From assembly GCA_015056865.1 (NCBI GenBank), contig SVFM01000002.1, positions 129,791-193,790 of the forward strand: a DNA stretch of 64,000 nucleotides, given 5' to 3'. The stretch's first letter is position 1. Each line of letters begins with the position of its first letter. The translations under genes were made by a program, and so were the position numbers. Positions 61,074-64,000 of this stretch are shown in pieces. The notes under the pieces are model-generated. The model did no database searches. It had not been told where the DNA came from and worked only from the letters and a program-made list of their open reading frames with translations. Source of the stretch: Lachnospiraceae bacterium (GTDB lineage Bacteria; Bacillota; Clostridia; Lachnospirales; Lachnospiraceae).

Positions 61074-61805
61074 TTACTGTTTTTTCATTTGCCCCAGGAA
61101 ACTAAATACAGCAACCACCGTTATCAATACACTGTACCCAAGGACCGGCAGTATGTGGTGTGCTGCAAGTTCAAAATTTCCGCCACATAACGCTTTTTCC
61201 ATTTCCGCTGCGTGAACAAAGGGCAGCATATCCGCTAATTTCTCAAAAAATCCTCCCACAAGTTTCAGATCAAACCACACTCCTGAAAGCCATGCGGAAA
61301 GGTTGGTAAGCAATGCACCGCAAATACCGCCAACCTGTTTCACGCCAAAAATACTGCCACACAAAAGCCCCAATGCAATATTAAAAATGGCCATAGGGAT
61401 TATCCCAATCACAGCATAAACAACATTTACGCTAAAAGTCAATCCCAAAGGAATCGCAAACAGATAGCAGATTACTGTCTGTCCAAGGGCGATAGGTAAA
61501 ATCGGGAGCATATACCCTATGATAAAGTCAAATCCCGTAAGAGGTGTGGTGTACAATCTCTGTAAAAGGGCACTTTCCCGGTCTTTGGCAATCAATGATG
61601 CGGAAAAAAGTGTCATGAATGACAGTCCGAATACGGTAATGCCCGGAGTCAGTGTTTCGATTTCAAACAAGGGCACCGGAATGTTTGCCTGCAAAGCACT
61701 TAAAAGTAACAGTAAGACCAAAGGAAACCCCAGGCCAAAAACAAGATTGATTGGATCACGCAAAATCTCCTTTATACATCTTTTGGCAAAAGTCATCATT
61801 CTCAT
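61074..61805 (-). CDS. ABC-2 type transporter permease
   Basis: 243 residues, six hydrophobic segments: KRCIKEILRDPINLVFGLGFPLVLLLLL, ETLTPGITVFGLSFMTLFSASLIAKDRESALLQRL coupling region. Partner of the ATPase two bases upstream; exports an unknown substrate. Confidence 0.88.
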   Translation of the reverse strand: MRMMTFAKRCIKEILRDPINLVFGLGFPLVLLLLLSALQANIPVPLFEIETLTPGITVFGLSFMTLFSASLIAKDRESALLQRLYTTPLTGFDFIIGYMLPILPIALGQTVICYLFAIPLGLTFSVNVVYAVIGIIPMAIFNIALGLLCGSIFGVKQVGGICGALLTNLSAWLSGVWFDLKLVGGFFEKLADMLPFVHAAEMEKALCGGNFELAAHHILPVLGYSVLITVVAVFSFLGQMKKQ

Positions 61806-61807
61806 AC

Positions 61808-62530
61808 TTACGCCCCCTTCACAATGGAAACGAAGGCTGTTTCAAAATCCTTTGTTCCGGCCACCGCGTTCAATTCTTCTACCGTTCCTACCACAAGAAG
61901 GCGGCCACTTTTCATAATACCAATGCGGTCAGAGAGCGCCTCTGCTTCCTCCATGTAATGTGTAGTCAGAATAATGGTTATCTTACCTTTTAAAGAGCGA
62001 ATCATTTCCCAGAGATCGTGCCTTGCAATCACATCCAAGCCAAGGCTAGGTTCATCCAGGAATAGAATTTTAGGTTCACTAATCAGTGCCATTGCAATGC
62101 TTACACGGCGCTGTAGGCCGCCGGATAACTTGCCGGCTTTTCTATGCAAAACGGCTTCAAGGGTAAATTGCATATCCAGTTCTTTTATCTTCGCTTTTGT
62201 TTTTTCCTTCGAAAATCCGTGAATCCCGCAGATCAGTTCCAAGTTTTCTTTTACGGAAAGATTTGGAGCAACGGCGGTCTCCTGCGGGGACACACCGATC
62301 AACCCTTTTACCCGTTCCGGCTCCTTTGTAATGCTGTAGCCACCTACAATGGCATCTCCATCGGTTGGTTTTGTAAGACAGGAAAGCATTTTGATAGCCG
62401 TAGTTTTTCCTGCACCATTAACCCCCAGCAGGGAAAATAATTCTCCCTGTTTCATTTCTAAATGAAGTTTATCCACGGCTGTCAAATTTTTATACCGTTT
62501 AACAAGACCCATTATTTGAATTGCCTGCAT
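61808..62530 (-). CDS. ABC transporter ATP-binding protein
   Basis: 240 residues: Walker A GVNGAGKTT, Q-loop GVSPQETAVAPNL, signature LSGGLQRRVSIAMAL, Walker B LFLDEPSLGLD, switch LTTHYMEEAEAL. First gene of the LytTR operon. GGAGG lies 9 bases before the ATG. Confidence 0.92.
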   Translation of the reverse strand: MQAIQIMGLVKRYKNLTAVDKLHLEMKQGELFSLLGVNGAGKTTAIKMLSCLTKPTDGDAIVGGYSITKEPERVKGLIGVSPQETAVAPNLSVKENLELICGIHGFSKEKTKAKIKELDMQFTLEAVLHRKAGKLSGGLQRRVSIAMALISEPKILFLDEPSLGLDVIARHDLWEMIRSLKGKITIILTTHYMEEAEALSDRIGIMKSGRLLVVGTVEELNAVAGTKDFETAFVSIVKGA

Positions 62531-62577
62531 TTATGTTGTCCTCCATTTTGCTTTAATTTCTATTACTTGTATGTACC

Positions 62578-62637
62578 ATCATAGCAAATAAAAATGGAGA
62601 AATGTTGATTTTGGTCTATTCGGTCGTTTCCGGTGTC
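62578..62637 (-). promoter_or_regulatory. LytTR-type operator and promoter of the ABC-LytTR operon
   Basis: On the minus strand ACC-N7-ACC-N6-ACC repeats (ACCGGAAACG, ACCGAATAG, ACCAAAATC) cover 62636-62612, upstream of a TATGAT -10 (62583-62578). The -35 region is poor, as expected of an activator-dependent promoter. Confidence 0.45.
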
Positions 62638-62653
62638 TCATCGGAGATAAAAC

Positions 62654-62684
62654 AACCATGTACATCAAATACATGGTTATTTTT
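62654..62684 (-). terminator. Terminator after the glyoxalase-like gene
   Basis: AACCATGTA (62654-62662) pairs with TACATGGTT (62670-62678), with T-rich flanks on both strands. Confidence 0.55.
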
Positions 62685-62699
62685 TATGGCACACTTTAT

Positions 62700-63065
62700 T
62701 TATTTTTTAGATGGCACAATTTCCAGCCAATATCCGTCCGGGTCAGTAATGAAATAAATTCCCATTGACGGATTTTCATAGCAGATACAGCCCATTTCTT
62801 CGTGAAGTTTATGGGCTGTTTCGTAATCATCTGCCTCAAAAGCCAAATGAAATTCACACTCACCCAAATCGTACTCCTGAGGATGCTCTTCCAGCCATGT
62901 AAGTTCCAATTCAAAAGGACTATCTTCATTGCCCAAATAAACAATGATAAAACCGTTGCCGTTTTTACGTCTTATCTCATGCAGTCCCAGTGCTTTTTCA
63001 TAGAAAGCAATAGACTTGTTTAAATCTGCAACATTGTAGTTTTCGTGAACCATTTTAAACTTCAT
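62700..63065 (-). CDS. VOC/glyoxalase I family protein
   Basis: 121 residues in the vicinal-oxygen-chelate fold: KMVHENYNVADLNKSIAFYEKALG, ELELTWLEE, ECEFHLAFEADDYE, and IYFITDPDGYWLEIV. Metal ligands His and Glu are in place as in lactoylglutathione lyase. AGAGG precedes the ATG. Confidence 0.88.
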   Translation of the reverse strand: MKFKMVHENYNVADLNKSIAFYEKALGLHEIRRKNGNGFIIVYLGNEDSPFELELTWLEEHPQEYDLGECEFHLAFEADDYETAHKLHEEMGCICYENPSMGIYFITDPDGYWLEIVPSKK

Positions 63066-63098
63066 ATTAAACCTCTTTTCTGCCGGGCGCGAACTATT

Positions 63099-63770
63099 TT
63101 ATTCCATTCTATGAATCTGAAATGTATATTCCGGATGATCTTCTAAAAATGTTTCAATGATAGCAGAGTTTTCCCAATAATGCATGGGATAAACTTGTTT
63201 TACAAAAATGTGTTCCAAAAAATAGCAAAGTCCTCTGTCATAATCTTTTTCTTGTCTGGGATCCAGGACCACAAATGCCACATCTACTTTTCTATGATTT
63301 AATTCTTTAGCAAGAAGATCCATTTGTTTTCGATAATTTACGGTCATTTGTTCATTGTAAGAATCGCTTTCTTCTTCCCAAACCCAATCATTAAGATCCC
63401 CGGCATGGTAAATCAGGGTATTCTGATCTTCTATCAAAAAAGCGACCCCCAAATCTGTGGATTGAAAAGTGGTAAGCTTTTGCCGGGGCCCCAGATCATA
63501 TTTCTTTCCCGGAGATACATGCAGGGAATTAATATTTACAGGAACTTCGATGTCTTCTGATAAAATTGCCCGAATGTGTTGCATGCCTAAGGCAGCCAGC
63601 ATAGAAAAAACCTCTGGATTATAATGATCAGCATGACCATGGCTGGAAAGAACAATGATTGGCTTTGTAACTTCCATTTCGGGCAAGCGACCCTTTTCAT
63701 AATCAAATAAATAGTAAAGGCGATCGGTTTCGACAAGAAAACAGCTGTGATGAATATAGGTAACTTTCAT
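63099..63770 (-). CDS. MBL-fold metallo-hydrolase
   Basis: 223 residues of the UlaG/beta-lactamase-like fold: YIHHSCFLVETDRLYYLFDY start, HGHADHYN metal motif (H-x-H-x-D-H), YHAGDLNDW, VLDPRQEKDYDRG, MHYWENSAII. Substrate unknown. Confidence 0.88.
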   Translation of the reverse strand: MKVTYIHHSCFLVETDRLYYLFDYEKGRLPEMEVTKPIIVLSSHGHADHYNPEVFSMLAALGMQHIRAILSEDIEVPVNINSLHVSPGKKYDLGPRQKLTTFQSTDLGVAFLIEDQNTLIYHAGDLNDWVWEEESDSYNEQMTVNYRKQMDLLAKELNHRKVDVAFVVLDPRQEKDYDRGLCYFLEHIFVKQVYPMHYWENSAIIETFLEDHPEYTFQIHRME

Positions 63771-63897
63771 ATCTGTTATTTTCCCCCTATTATTAGATTT
63801 TTAATATCATTCCGCCTTTCTATTGCCGTCTTTATCAAAAGTCTTGTTGAGAGCTACTTCCTAAATCCCATGGTTTGGCCTCTTACTTTCTTAATGA

Positions 63898-64000
63898 TCA
63901 AAGCACCTTGCTCTTGCTCGGTTTATTTTCATTGTAGAGCACGTTTACTTTCGCACCTACTGTCGGTGGCTGATCACAGGCACGGATCCATTTTTTCTTG
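63898..64000 (-). CDS. C-terminal end of an unidentified protein (partial)
   Basis: Runs off the right edge; 33 codons and a stop are visible, reading CDQPPTVGAKVNVLYNENKP near the end. The 'VG.KV.V.YN...P' pattern occurs in DUF3592-type and similar small membrane proteins, but the evidence is thin. Confidence 0.35.
   Translation of the reverse strand, partial: KKKWIRACDQPPTVGAKVNVLYNENKPSKSKVL

Noticed and set aside
1-64000. CRISPR arrays, tRNA or rRNA genes, insertion sequences
   Set aside because: No regularly spaced repeats of array type, no cloverleaf with CCA-end features and no transposase motifs were seen when reading both strands.

Overview
The window reads as a chromosomal segment of a gut-type Lachnospiraceae (Clostridia) genome. 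It has sporulation-related genes (a SpoIIM-like protein and a Spo0A DNA-binding domain), a DUF4317 gene of the kind common in that family, strong AGGAGG ribosome-binding sites, sigma-A promoters of the TTGACA-17-TATAAT type, and mixed GC with AT-rich spacers. Most genes are on the minus strand. No rRNA, tRNA, CRISPR array, insertion sequence or phage gene was seen.

Layout. 1-1.2 kb: start of a cysteine synthase gene and a GNAT acetyltransferase. 1.2-4.4 kb: a three-gene unit resembling the vanG/vanL type D-Ala-D-Ser machinery, with a VanG-like ligase, a separate VanT membrane half and a separate VanT racemase half; the racemase has Asn where alanine racemases have the substrate-selecting Tyr. 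4.6-5.9 kb: DAHP synthase and an easily missed 57-residue GTG-start gene. 5.9-23.5 kb: conserved housekeeping block (xerD, spoIIM, aspartate aminotransferase, rny, recX-recA under a LexA-box promoter, cinA C-domain, pgsA, rimO, rpoZ, gmk, remA, yicC, GNAT, rqcH, a MurJ/SpoVB-like flippase, glgA) ending in a receiver-less Spo0A.

23.7-28.3 kb: DUF4317 plus AraC regulator, convergent with a glycoside hydrolase/D-lyxose isomerase operon. 28.3-28.9 kb: gene-poor DNA with a 199-bp foldback having 43-nt arms. 28.9-34.2 kb: NatAB-like ABC exporter with a CPBP protease, then an ECF sigma factor with a large membrane-anchored anti-sigma-like partner. 34.3-37.4 kb: MATE transporter and glutamine synthetase. 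37.4-41.3 kb: oxidoreductase and two tandem ceramidase-like paralogs. 41.9-49.1 kb: rpiB, a lipoprotein, a complete sugar ABC importer whose binding protein carries an extra C-terminal membrane anchor, and a second MATE transporter divergent from a DeoR regulator.

50-57.3 kb: large surface proteins of unknown role, a HerA-like ATPase, a beta-helix protein resembling family GH110, and a DUF3784 protein. 57.3-64 kb: smaller accessory genes (SDR, PPOX-like flavoprotein, kinase remnant, DUF4143 ATPase behind three 23-bp direct repeats, ABC-LytTR-DUF3021 operon, glyoxalase-like and MBL-fold proteins), ending in the tail of a truncated gene.

Functional picture. The housekeeping block links RNA turnover, DNA repair, lipid synthesis and ribosome quality control. 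The accessory part is mostly carbohydrate capture and breakdown, efflux, envelope stress sensing and cell-wall modification. All family assignments come from reading motifs by eye; no database search was run.
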